From Williamsia soli (GTDB lineage: Bacteria; Actinomycetota; Actinomycetes; Mycobacteriales; Mycobacteriaceae): DNA of 64,000 bases. The translations under genes were made by a program, and so were the position numbers. The notes below the pieces were generated by a model. That model saw nothing but the letters and a program-made list of their open reading frames with translations. It had not been told where the DNA came from and ran no database searches. Numbering within the stretch: the stretch's first letter is position 1; every line of letters starts with the position of its first letter. The stretch is from positions 310,001 to 374,000 of the forward strand of contig NZ_JAFRDR010000002.1 in NCBI RefSeq assembly GCF_017377795.1. Reading direction: 5' to 3'. Positions 18,953 to 27,588 of the stretch are shown one piece after another.

Positions 18953-19995
18953 AGCCCTCCCCCGACCAGTGCCCGTAGTTCGTTGACGACGTGGTCCCGG
19001 AGTTCGGCGGGTTCCACGACCACCGCATCGGCTCCGGCGCCGAGCACCTGTCGGGACAGTCCATCGATCGAGTTCATCGCGACGTCCAGGACGGTACCGT
19101 GGCGGCCGGCGAAAACACCGGGCGACGACGACGTCGCAATCCGCCGCAAACCCGCGGCGCGATTGTCCGCGACCCAGATCTTGGCGATACGAGGCGGTCC
19201 CGACACGGTCACCGCATCGGCCACGATTGCCCGTAGATCCACGTCGTCGGGTTGCACGACCACGCCCGACTTGCCGAACGGTTCCACCGAGGCGATCCGG
19301 GACAGCCGGAAGGTCCGGGGCTGACCGCGATCTACATCGTGGCCGACCAGGTACCAACGCCGCTGGTGGGTGACAACGCCCCACGGCTTCATCGTCCGTG
19401 TCTGATACGGCTGGTTCTTGGCCGAGCGGTACTCGAAACGGACCTGCCGACGGGCGTCGACCGCCGCCAGGAGGGTCGTCAGCACCTCCTGGGAACCGAT
19501 TCCGCGAGGAGCTGAAGAATGGATGGAGGGAGCCGATTCCTCGAAGACGGCATCGGCATCGACCTGCACTCCCGCGGCGCGCAACTTCATCAGCGCACTG
19601 TGGGTGTTCGCGGCGAGCCCGGGCGAATCCCACAATGCCGCTGCCAACGCGACCGCCGCAGCCTCTTCCTCGGTCAGGTCGACGTCGCTGAGCTCGTAGG
19701 CGTCGCGGTCGATGCGGTAGCCGTCGACCGGCGACAGTCCCGAACTACGTCCGGTCTCGAGCGGGATTCCCAGATCCCGGAGTTCGTTCTTGTCCCGCTC
19801 GAACATGCGGTTGAACGCTTCGTCGGACTTCGACGTCTCGTAGCCACCCACTATCTTACGAATCTGTTCGGCGGACAAGAACTGCCGCGTCGAGAGAAGG
19901 CAGATGACGAGGTTCATCTGCCGCTCCACCTTCGCCTTGGGTTTTGGGGCTCCGCCGATCCCACTTCCCGCAGGCTTGTTTCCTGACTCTGCCAC
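18949..19995 (-). CDS. pafB: WYL-domain transcription regulator PafB
   Basis: Partner of PafC in the DNA-damage-responsive activator. The 348-residue protein has a basic N-terminus, a winged-helix domain (RQMNLVICLLSTRQFLSAEQ), and a WYL domain (RRQVRFEYRSAKNQPYQTRT, RRWYLVGHDVDRGQPRTFRL). The start is GTG 19995, with TAGTCT ending 6 nt upstream. Only 24 bp separate it from the pafA stop. The three pafABC genes follow the proteasome genes as in M. tuberculosis. Confidence 0.94.
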   Translation of the reverse strand: MAESGNKPAGSGIGGAPKPKAKVERQMNLVICLLSTRQFLSAEQIRKIVGGYETSKSDEAFNRMFERDKNELRDLGIPLETGRSSGLSPVDGYRIDRDAYELSDVDLTEEEAAAVALAAALWDSPGLAANTHSALMKLRAAGVQVDADAVFEESAPSIHSSAPRGIGSQEVLTTLLAAVDARRQVRFEYRSAKNQPYQTRTMKPWGVVTHQRRWYLVGHDVDRGQPRTFRLSRIASVEPFGKSGVVVQPDDVDLRAIVADAVTVSGPPRIAKIWVADNRAAGLRRIATSSSPGVFAGRHGTVLDVAMNSIDGLSRQVLGAGADAVVVEPAELRDHVVNELRALVGGGL

Positions 19996-20001
19996 CCGCC
20001 C

Positions 20002-20007
20002 AGACTA
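20002..20007 (-). promoter_or_regulatory. Candidate -10 box (TAGTCT) for pafB
   Basis: On the minus strand TAGTCT is followed by 6 nt and then GTG 19995. It lies in the 24-bp gap after pafA, so pafBC may have its own leaderless transcript besides read-through from pafA. Confidence 0.45.
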
Positions 20008-20019
20008 GTGCCGCGGCGA

Positions 20020-21378
20020 CTACATGGAGGCGATCAGGCGTTCGACGCGCTCATCGACATTGCGGAAGGGGTCCTTGCACAGCACTGTGCGCTGGGCCTG
20101 GTCGTTCAGTTTCAGGTGCACCCAATCGACGGTGAAATCACGGCCCGCCTTCTGTGCCGCGGCGATGAAGTCCCCGCGCAGTTTCGCCCTCGTGGTCTGC
20201 GGCGGAGTGTCGACGGCGGCTGCGATCGCCTCGTCTGTGGTGACCCGGGCGGCCAGACCTTTGCGTTGCAGCAGGTCAAAGACTCCGCGACCACGCTTTA
20301 TGTCGTGATACGCAAGGTCGAGTTGAGAGATCTTCGGATCGGACAGCTCCATCGAGTAACGGTCCTGGTAGCGCTGGAACAGTTTGCGCTTGATCACCCA
20401 GTCGATCTCGGTGTCGACCTTCGCGTAGTCCTGTTGCTCGACGGCATCGAGCATCCGGCCCCAGAGATCGACGACCTGGGTCATGTTCTGATCCGGCTTG
20501 CGGGTGCGCAGGTGCTCGACTGCGCGCGCGTGGTACTCGCGCTGGATATCGAGCGCGCTCGCCTGGCGGCCGCCGGCCAGTCGAACCGGACGGCGTCCGG
20601 TGAGGTCGTGCGAGACCTCCCGAATCGCCCTGATCGGGTTGTCGAGAGCGAAGTCCCGGAACGAGACGCCCGCCTCGATCATCTCGAGCACCAGAGCGGC
20701 CGATCCGACCTTGAGCATCGTCGTGGTCTCGGCCATGTTGGAGTCGCCGACAATGACGTGCAGTCGTCGGTACTTCTCGGCGTCCGCGTGCGGCTCGTCT
20801 CGGGTGTTGATGATCGGCCGGCTGCGGGTGGTCGCCGAGGAGACGCCCTCCCAGATGTGTTCGGCACGCTGCGACAGGCAAAAGGTCGCGGCCTTCGGCG
20901 TCTGTAGGACTTTGCCCGCGCCGCAGATCAGTTGGCGGGTCACCAGGAACGGGAGCAGCACGTCGGAGATCCGCGAGAACTCTCCCGCCCGGACCACCAG
21001 GTAATTCTCGTGGCACCCGTAGGAGTTTCCTGCAGAGTCGGTGTTGTTCTTGAACAGGTAGATGTCGCCGCCGATCCCCTCATCGGCAAGACGCCGCTCG
21101 GCGTCCACCAGAAGGTCTTCCAGCACCAGCTCGCCGGCCCGATCGTGCTCGATCAGTTGCTGCAGGTTGTCGCATTCGGCGGTGGCGTACTCGGGATGAG
21201 AGCCCACGTCGAGATAGAGCCGCGCCCCGTTCTGCAGGAACACATTCGACGAACGCCCCCACGAGACCACCCGGCGGAAGAGATACCGCGCAACTTCGTC
21301 AGGACTGAGCCGACGATGCCCGTGAAAAGTACACGTCACACCGAATTCGGTTTCGATACCCATTATTCGTCGTTCCAC
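20020..21378 (-). CDS. pafA: Pup-protein ligase PafA
   Basis: Joins the C-terminal glutamate of Pup to substrate lysines, using ATP to form a glutamyl phosphate. The 452-residue glutamine-synthetase-like protein has [14 protein letters not shown] (metal/ATP glutamate), the catalytic-aspartate loop [26 protein letters not shown]-like [10 protein letters not shown], and [20 protein letters not shown]. The start is GTG 21378 with TAGGTT ending 6 nt upstream. It is 39 bp downstream of prcA. Residues MGIETEFG and the length separate it from its paralogue dop at 23345. Confidence 0.96.
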   Translation of the reverse strand: MERRIMGIETEFGVTCTFHGHRRLSPDEVARYLFRRVVSWGRSSNVFLQNGARLYLDVGSHPEYATAECDNLQQLIEHDRAGELVLEDLLVDAERRLADEGIGGDIYLFKNNTDSAGNSYGCHENYLVVRAGEFSRISDVLLPFLVTRQLICGAGKVLQTPKAATFCLSQRAEHIWEGVSSATTRSRPIINTRDEPHADAEKYRRLHVIVGDSNMAETTTMLKVGSAALVLEMIEAGVSFRDFALDNPIRAIREVSHDLTGRRPVRLAGGRQASALDIQREYHARAVEHLRTRKPDQNMTQVVDLWGRMLDAVEQQDYAKVDTEIDWVIKRKLFQRYQDRYSMELSDPKISQLDLAYHDIKRGRGVFDLLQRKGLAARVTTDEAIAAAVDTPPQTTRAKLRGDFIAAAQKAGRDFTVDWVHLKLNDQAQRTVLCKDPFRNVDERVERLIASM

Positions 21379-21384
21379 GATTTC

Positions 21385-21390
21385 AACCTA
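21385..21390 (-). promoter_or_regulatory. Candidate -10 box (TAGGTT) for pafA
   Basis: TAGGTT on the minus strand is followed by 6 nt (GAAATC) and GTG 21378, with no SD between. It fits a leaderless pafA transcript starting in the prcA-pafA gap. Confidence 0.45.
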
Positions 21391-21417
21391 CCGTCGAGTG
21401 TGCTGGTGGGTAGTGCT

Positions 21418-22188
21418 TCAGCTTTCGGTCGAGCCTTCCGGGAGGAGGTTGACCAAGGTCGAACCCGTCAATCGCCGGAACGCGCGCCGGGGCCGACCAT
21501 GATCGAGAATCGCGACCTCGAGATCGCCGGGCTCGAGCTTGCGTGGCTCCGGAGCGGGTGCCGGGGTCGACGATGACGATGACGACGAAGAAGAACCAGA
21601 GCCGTTTGGTGCAGCCGGGGCCTGCAATGCGTTGATCGCCGACGCCAAGGCGCTCCGCAGGTCGGCTTCGGAGTCGTATGACTCCTTCATCGACGCCGAG
21701 ATCGCCTCGGTGGTACCGCCCATGACGAGAAACTTGGTCTCGTCGACGATCGATCCGTCGTAGGTGATCCGATACAGCTGCGACGGACCAGGCTTGCCGG
21801 GACGGCTCACCTCGGCCACACACAACTCGACCTCGTAAGGCTTCGGCTGCTCGGTGAACACCGAACCCAGCGTGCTGGCGTACGCGTTCGCCAACGACAA
21901 ACCGCTGACATCGAGCCTGTCGTACTGATATCCGCGCATGTCGGCGTGTTGGATGCCCGCCTTGCGCAGACTCTCGAACTCGTTGTACTTACCGACCGCC
22001 GCGAAACCGATGCGGTCGTAGATCTCGCTGACCTTGCGCAGGGTGTTCGACGGGTTCTCGGCGACGAACAGCACCCCGTCGGCGTACGTGAGCGCCACCA
22101 CGCTGCGACCGCGGGCGATGCCTTTGCGGGCGAGCTCCGAACGGTCGCGCATGATCTGTTCGGCACTGGCGTAATACGGGAAGGTCAT
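21418..22188 (-). CDS. prcA: Proteasome alpha subunit PrcA
   Basis: Forms the outer heptameric rings of the 20S core, gating entry and binding Mpa. The 256-residue protein has the alpha-type N-terminus [20 protein letters not shown] with no catalytic threonine, then [20 protein letters not shown] and [20 protein letters not shown]. Residues near 200-220 contain an unusual run of about nine serines followed by PAPAPEP before the last conserved part. ATG 22188 overlaps the prcB stop (ATGA). Confidence 0.96.
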   Translation of the reverse strand: MTFPYYASAEQIMRDRSELARKGIARGRSVVALTYADGVLFVAENPSNTLRKVSEIYDRIGFAAVGKYNEFESLRKAGIQHADMRGYQYDRLDVSGLSLANAYASTLGSVFTEQPKPYEVELCVAEVSRPGKPGPSQLYRITYDGSIVDETKFLVMGGTTEAISASMKESYDSEADLRSALASAINALQAPAAPNGSGSSSSSSSSSTPAPAPEPRKLEPGDLEVAILDHGRPRRAFRRLTGSTLVNLLPEGSTES

Positions 22189-23054
22189 GCTTCACCACCT
22201 GTGCTGACGCCACCATCGGCGGTCCGGGTCGAGCTCCTGTTAGCATCGTCTCCCGCGGCGGAACGACGGGAGATGACGGAGCGCGCTGCTTCTTCGATCT
22301 CCTCGGCCGGGACGACCGTCGCACCGTCGGGACCCACTGTCGCCGCGGTCGGATACAGGCCACGCACCATGTCCGGTCCGCCGGTCGCGGAGTCGTCGTC
22401 GGCCGCGTCGTACAGCGATTCGACGGCGATCTCGAGCGCCTGCGCCGCGGTCATGTCGTGGCGGTACAGCTTCTTGATGGCAGACTTCGCGAACACCGAA
22501 CCCGAACCGATGGCCTGGTAGCCGCCGTGCTCCTCGTGTCGATCACCGGCGACGTCGAAGGAGAAGATGCGGCCTGGACGTTGCGGATCGATCGCATCCG
22601 AGTCATAACCGACGAGCAGCGGTATCGCTGCCAGACCGGCCATCGCAGCCTCCAAGTTCGAACGGACCATCGACGCGAGGCGGTTGACCTTGCCATCGAG
22701 CGTGAGCGACACGCCTTCGATCTTCTCGTAGTGCTCGAGTTCCACGGCGAACAGCCGGATCATCTCGATGGCCACGCCGGCTGTACCCGCGATACCCGCC
22801 GCCGAGTATTCATCGGTGATGAACACCTTCCGCATGTCACGGCTGGCGATCAGGTGACCTGCAGTGGCACGACGATCGCCCGCAATCACCACCCCACCGG
22901 GGTAGGTGATTGCGACGATGGTCGTGCCGTGCGGAATGTTCGCGGTCGCCCCCTCCGGAAACCTGTTCTTGGGCAACAAGTCTGGAGCGTAATTACGCAG
23001 GTAGTCGGAAAACGATGAGATGTCCTGGCCGAGAGACCGGATTCGATCGGTCAC
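22185..23054 (-). CDS. prcB: Proteasome beta subunit PrcB
   Basis: Catalytic subunit of the 20S proteasome core. The 289-residue precursor has a propeptide of about 43 residues; self-cleavage at [13 protein letters not shown] would expose Thr44 as the N-terminal nucleophile. Conserved [30 protein letters not shown] and [20 protein letters not shown] follow. The start is GTG 23054, which overlaps the pup stop as GTGA, and its own stop overlaps prcA as ATGA, so pup, prcB and prcA are read as a coupled set. Confidence 0.96.
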   Translation of the reverse strand: MTDRIRSLGQDISSFSDYLRNYAPDLLPKNRFPEGATANIPHGTTIVAITYPGGVVIAGDRRATAGHLIASRDMRKVFITDEYSAAGIAGTAGVAIEMIRLFAVELEHYEKIEGVSLTLDGKVNRLASMVRSNLEAAMAGLAAIPLLVGYDSDAIDPQRPGRIFSFDVAGDRHEEHGGYQAIGSGSVFAKSAIKKLYRHDMTAAQALEIAVESLYDAADDDSATGGPDMVRGLYPTAATVGPDGATVVPAEEIEEAARSVISRRSAAGDDANRSSTRTADGGVSTGGEA

Positions 23055-23245
23055 TGGCCGCCCTTCTGGACATAGGCACGGACGAAGTCCTCGGCATTTT
23101 CTTCGAGCACGTCATCGATCTCGTCGAGCAGGTCGTCGGTGTCGTCGGCCAGCTTTTCACGGCGTTCCTGACCGGCACCCGAATCGGGACCGGACTCGTT
23201 GTCGTCGTCATTACCGCCCGTGCGCTTGGTTTGTTCCTGCGCCAT
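23051..23245 (-). CDS. pup: Prokaryotic ubiquitin-like protein Pup
   Basis: A 64-residue disordered protein tag for proteasomal degradation. The acidic middle ([20 protein letters not shown]) is the Mpa-binding coiled-coil segment and the end is [10 protein letters not shown]. The terminal glutamine must be deamidated to glutamate by Dop before PafA can use it. ATG 23245 has a strong SD, AAGGAGG, just upstream, in contrast to the leaderless-looking neighbours. Confidence 0.97.
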   Translation of the reverse strand: MAQEQTKRTGGNDDDNESGPDSGAGQERREKLADDTDDLLDEIDDVLEENAEDFVRAYVQKGGQ

Positions 23246-23344
23246 CGCTGCCTCCTTCAGACCACGGTCCCGCAGGGACCGCTCGTAATGTTCACCCTAC
23301 CGGGCCAAGGGGATCTCGCCCGGTATATGCCGACGCGGGCCGCA

Positions 23345-24847
23345 CTACGGATTGGTCAGCTGATTCACCAGTTCCGCCGCCGAATTCACCGAATCGAGCA
23401 GTTCACCGACGTGGGCCCGACTCCCCCGGAGGGGTTCGAGCGTCGGAATACGGACCAGCGACTCACCGCCGAGGTCGAAGATCACCGAATCCCAACTCGC
23501 CGCCGCGATGTCGGCACCGAACCTGCGCAGACATTCACCGCGGAAGTACGCCCGGGTGTTCTCCGGGGGCGACCCGATCGCGTCCATGACCTGCTGCTCG
23601 GTGGTCAGGCGCTTCATGGAACCACGGGCGACCAATCTGTTGTACAGCCCCTTGTCGAGCCGGACATCGGAGTACTGCAGGTCCACCAGGTGCAGGCGAG
23701 GCGCCGACCAGGCCAGGTTCTCGCGCTGCCGGAAACCCTCGAGCAATCGGAGTTTCGCGGGCCAGTCGAGGAGGTCGGCGCACTCCATCGGGTCGCGCTC
23801 GAGTTTGTCGAGCACGTCCGCCCAGGTGTCGATCACGTCCTTGGCCCGTAGGTCATCACTGTGGTTGGCGTCGTGAAATGCCGACACGCGCTCGTGGTAG
23901 ATCCGTTGCAGGGCAAGCGCCGTCATCTCCCGCCCATCGGCGAGAGCGACCGTTGCCTGCAACGTCGGATCGTGGCTGATCACATGGACGGCGTGCACCG
24001 GCCTGGCGAGTTCGAGGTCGCTGAGCTCCACCCCCGCCTCGATGAGGTCGAGCACCAGGGAGGCCGTGCCCACCTTCAGATACGTTGCCGTCTCGGCCAG
24101 ATTGGCGTCGCCGATGATCACGTGAAGACGGCGATAGCGCTCGGGGTCGGCATGCGGTTCGTCGCGGGTGTTGATGATGCCGCGCTTGAGCGTGGTCTCC
24201 AGCCCGACCTCAACCTCGATGTAATCGGCACGCTGGCTCAATTGAAAGCCGGTTTCGTCGCCGGATTGGCCGATACCGACGCGACCCGACCCGGTGAACA
24301 CCTGACGCGATGCAAAGAACGGGGTGAGGCCGGTGATCACCGATGTGAACGGGGTCGAGCGCGCCATGAGGTAGTTCTCGTGGGTGCCATAGGAGGCGCC
24401 CTTGTTGTCGATGTTGTTCTTGTACAACTGCAGTTTCGGAGCGCCCGGCACGCTCGCGACATGCCGCGCCGCTGCCTCCATGACCCGTTCTCCCGCCTTG
24501 TCCCAGATGACGGCGTCGAGCGGATCGGTGACTTCCGGAGCGGAATACTCCGGATGGGCGTGGTCGACATAGAGCCGAGCGCCGTTGGTGAGGATCATGT
24601 TGGCGGCGCCGACCTCGTCGGCATCGATGATGGGAGCCGGGCCGGAACTGCGGCCCAGATCAAATCCGCGGGCGTCGCGCAACGGCGATTCGACCTCGTA
24701 GTCCCAGCGTGTCCGCTTCGCGCGGGGAACACCGGCGGCCGCCGCGTAGGCGAGAACAGCCTGGGTCGAGGTCATGATCGGGTTGGCACCTGGATCGTTC
24801 GGTGCCGAGATCCCGTACTCGACTTCGGTTCCGATTATGCGCTGCAT
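23345..24847 (-). CDS. dop: Pup deamidase/depupylase Dop
   Basis: Converts the C-terminal glutamine of Pup to glutamate and also removes Pup from tagged proteins. The 500-residue protein is a PafA paralogue with [20 protein letters not shown], the Dop-specific N-terminal loop (about 35-75), [18 protein letters not shown] with the catalytic aspartate, [13 protein letters not shown] and [23 protein letters not shown] 24847 has TAGGCT ending 6 nt upstream. It is 99 bp upstream of pup and divergent from glgP. Confidence 0.96.
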   Translation of the reverse strand: MQRIIGTEVEYGISAPNDPGANPIMTSTQAVLAYAAAAGVPRAKRTRWDYEVESPLRDARGFDLGRSSGPAPIIDADEVGAANMILTNGARLYVDHAHPEYSAPEVTDPLDAVIWDKAGERVMEAAARHVASVPGAPKLQLYKNNIDNKGASYGTHENYLMARSTPFTSVITGLTPFFASRQVFTGSGRVGIGQSGDETGFQLSQRADYIEVEVGLETTLKRGIINTRDEPHADPERYRRLHVIIGDANLAETATYLKVGTASLVLDLIEAGVELSDLELARPVHAVHVISHDPTLQATVALADGREMTALALQRIYHERVSAFHDANHSDDLRAKDVIDTWADVLDKLERDPMECADLLDWPAKLRLLEGFRQRENLAWSAPRLHLVDLQYSDVRLDKGLYNRLVARGSMKRLTTEQQVMDAIGSPPENTRAYFRGECLRRFGADIAAASWDSVIFDLGGESLVRIPTLEPLRGSRAHVGELLDSVNSAAELVNQLTNP

Positions 24848-24853
24848 GCCCCG

Positions 24854-24859
24854 AGCCTA
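24854..24859 (-). promoter_or_regulatory. Candidate -10 box (TAGGCT) for dop
   Basis: TAGGCT on the minus strand is followed by CGGGGC and ATG 24847, so transcription would begin at or next to the start codon. No clear -35 box is seen. Confidence 0.45.
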
Positions 24860-24966
24860 GCTGTGCGACCGCACGACCATGTCGCGCGCTCCTCGCCGCA
24901 GAGCTCGGGGGATTACAGCCAGATGTACATCTGACCGTCGCGCTCGCGCGGTAGCCCGCTCGTCGG

Positions 24967-24972
24967 TAGGGT
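24967..24972 (+). promoter_or_regulatory. Candidate -10 box (TAGGGT) for glgP
   Basis: TAGGGT is followed by 7 nt and GTG 24980. There is no SD, so a leaderless transcript is likely. It faces the dop promoter in the 132-bp divergent gap. Confidence 0.45.
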
Positions 24973-24979
24973 TTGCGCC

Positions 24980-27568
24980 GTGAAAGCACTGCGCCGCTTC
25001 ACCGTCCGCGCCCACCTACCCGAGCCCCTTCAAGCCCTGGCGGGTCTGTCGACCAATCTGCGTTGGTCCTGGCACCCACCGACCCAGGATCTCTTCGCCT
25101 CCATCGATCCGGACCTGTGGGCCGGATCGAGGGATCCGCTGCGACTGCTGGGCGACATCGGGCCCGCTCGCCTGCGAGAACTCGCGGAGGACGATGGCTT
25201 CCTGAGCAGGCTCGACGAGCTTGCCGCGGACCTCGACGCCTATCTGGGGGAGCCCCGATGGTTCCAACAGCAGGTGGCTTCCGGACACCGCTTCCCCACC
25301 GGTATCGCGTACTTCTCGATGGAGTTCGGTGTCTCGGAGGTGTTACCCATCTATTCGGGTGGGCTCGGCATACTCGCCGGTGACCACCTCAAGGCTGCGT
25401 CCGACCTCGGACTGCCGCTGATCGGCGTCGGCCTGCTCTACCGCAGCGGCTACTTCCGGCAATCGCTCACCGCCGATGGTTGGCAGACCGAGCGGTACCC
25501 CAACCTGGATCCGCAGGGGTTGTCGGTCCGTACGGTCAACGATGCGGACGGCAATCCGGTCACCGTTCGGGTCCCGATGCCCGACAACCGGGTTCTGCGG
25601 GCCCGCCTGTGGGTGGCCGATGTGGGACGAATCCCCTTGCTGCTGCTCGACTCCGACATCCCAGACAATGACACAGACCTGCGTGGCGTCACCGACCGGC
25701 TCTATGGCGGAGACCAGGACCACCGCATCAAACAGGAGATCCTGGCCGGTGTCGGCGGCGTGCGTGCGGTACGCGAGTACACCCGGATCCAGGGCCTACC
25801 CGATCCCGACGTCTTCCACATGAACGAAGGTCACGCGGGTTTCCTCGGTGCCGAACGTATCCGGGAGTTCGTGTCACCGGCGGGAGCCGGCCTCGACTTC
25901 GACACCGCGCTCGCCGCAGTACGCGCCTCGACCGTCTTCACGACGCACACACCTGTCCCTGCTGGTATCGACCGCTTCCCGCTCGACATGGTGCGCCACT
26001 ACTTCGGAGACGAGCAGGGCCAATCGACGCTGCTGCCCGGGCTCGAGTTGGCCCGGATCCTGGAACTGGGCAGTGAGAGCGATACCGGCGTGTTCAACAT
26101 GGCACACATGGGCCTTCGCCTCGGGCAGCGAACCAACGGGGTGTCCAAACTGCACGGCGCGGTCAGTCGCGAGATGTTCGGCCCGCTGTGGCCGGGTTTC
26201 GATGCCGCACAGGTACCCATCGGCTCCGTCACCAATGGGGTGCACGCGCCGACGTGGTCGTCGCGCCGGTGGACCGAACTGGCCGCCGTGGGCCACGCCG
26301 GGACACCGGATGAAGCCGACACCCTCGCTGCAATGAAAAATGTTCCAGCGCAACAGCTCTGGGACACCCGTAACCTGCTTCGTACCGAACTGATCGCCGA
26401 GGTCCGGCGCCGACTGCGCCGGTCCGGCCTCGAGCGCGGTTTCTCGGCCGCCGAACTGGGGTGGACCGCCGGCGTGTTCAGTTCCCGGGTGTTGACGATC
26501 GGGTTCGCCCGCCGCGCGGCGACCTACAAACGACTGACGTTGATGCTGCGCGACACCGAGCGCCTGAAGGCCTTGCTGCTCGACAAGGAACGTCCCGTGC
26601 AACTCGTTGTCGCCGGTAAGGCACACCCGGCAGACGACGGCGGCAAGGCGCTCATCCAGAAGATCGTCCGGTTCGCCGACGCCAACGACGTCCGGCACCG
26701 GATCGTGTTCCTGCCGGACTATGACATGTCCATGGCGCGCTTCCTGTACGGCGGCTGCGATGTGTGGCTGAACAACCCCCTGCGGCCGATGGAGGCCTGC
26801 GGAACGTCCGGCATGAAGTCGGCCCTCAACGGCGGCCTGAACCTGTCGATTCTCGACGGTTGGTGGGATGAGATGTCGGACACCGAGAACGGCTGGGCAA
26901 TCCCGACCGCCGACGGCGTGACCGACGATGCTCGGCGTGACGACCTCGAGGCGGCCGCGTTGTACGAGTTGCTCGAGAACGTCGTGGTGCCGAAGTTCTA
27001 CGACGCCGGTTCGGATGGCATACCGACCCGATGGGTGGAAATGGTGCGCCACACACTGCACACCCTGGGACCACAGGTGCTGGCCTCGCGGATGGTGCGC
27101 GACTACACCGAGGGCTACTACGCGCCAGCCGCGCTCGCCGGACGAGAGGTCACCTCCGACAACTACGCCGGCGCAAGGGAACTGGCGCAGTTCCGCCGGC
27201 ACGTCGAGACAGCCTGGCCCGGGGTGAAAGTACTCGACGTCGACAGCGCGGGCCTTGAGGACACCCCATTGCTCGGGTCCACGATGACACTCACCGCGCA
27301 CATCGATCTGGCCGGGCTCCATCCAGATCAGGTGTTGGTGCAGGCCGTGATCGGGCGGGTCGACGAGGAAGAAAACCTGACGCAGATGGCGGCGACGACG
27401 ATGCCTCTGGTCGAGGACCGGGTCGGCCCCGCGGGCGAGCCGATCTTCGAAGTCGCGATTCCGCTACCGATGACCGGACCGATCGGATACACCGTGCGGG
27501 TCATGCCTCGACACCGATTCCTCACCAGCAACGCCGAACTGGGTGTCGTCACCTTTGCGCATCGATGA
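24980..27568 (+). CDS. glgP: Alpha-glucan (glycogen/maltodextrin) phosphorylase
   Basis: GT35-family enzyme releasing glucose-1-phosphate from alpha-1,4-glucans with pyridoxal phosphate. The 862-residue protein is the actinobacterial type with an N-terminal DUF3417 region (NLRWSWHPPTQDLFASID). It has FSMEFGVSEVLPIYSGGLGI, HMNEGHAGFLGAERI and the PLP lysine K613 in CGTSGMKSALNGGLNLS. From memory it resembles M. tuberculosis Rv1328 (glgP), which lies elsewhere in that genome, so its place between dop and mpa differs from M. tuberculosis. The start is GTG 24980. It converges with the FHA-ABC gene, leaving a 20-bp gap with a weak 6-bp hairpin (AAAGCC/GGCTTT). Confidence 0.94.
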   Translation: MKALRRFTVRAHLPEPLQALAGLSTNLRWSWHPPTQDLFASIDPDLWAGSRDPLRLLGDIGPARLRELAEDDGFLSRLDELAADLDAYLGEPRWFQQQVASGHRFPTGIAYFSMEFGVSEVLPIYSGGLGILAGDHLKAASDLGLPLIGVGLLYRSGYFRQSLTADGWQTERYPNLDPQGLSVRTVNDADGNPVTVRVPMPDNRVLRARLWVADVGRIPLLLLDSDIPDNDTDLRGVTDRLYGGDQDHRIKQEILAGVGGVRAVREYTRIQGLPDPDVFHMNEGHAGFLGAERIREFVSPAGAGLDFDTALAAVRASTVFTTHTPVPAGIDRFPLDMVRHYFGDEQGQSTLLPGLELARILELGSESDTGVFNMAHMGLRLGQRTNGVSKLHGAVSREMFGPLWPGFDAAQVPIGSVTNGVHAPTWSSRRWTELAAVGHAGTPDEADTLAAMKNVPAQQLWDTRNLLRTELIAEVRRRLRRSGLERGFSAAELGWTAGVFSSRVLTIGFARRAATYKRLTLMLRDTERLKALLLDKERPVQLVVAGKAHPADDGGKALIQKIVRFADANDVRHRIVFLPDYDMSMARFLYGGCDVWLNNPLRPMEACGTSGMKSALNGGLNLSILDGWWDEMSDTENGWAIPTADGVTDDARRDDLEAAALYELLENVVVPKFYDAGSDGIPTRWVEMVRHTLHTLGPQVLASRMVRDYTEGYYAPAALAGREVTSDNYAGARELAQFRRHVETAWPGVKVLDVDSAGLEDTPLLGSTMTLTAHIDLAGLHPDQVLVQAVIGRVDEEENLTQMAATTMPLVEDRVGPAGEPIFEVAIPLPMTGPIGYTVRVMPRHRFLTSNAELGVVTFAHR

Positions 27569-27588
27569 CAAAGCCACCGGCACGGGCT

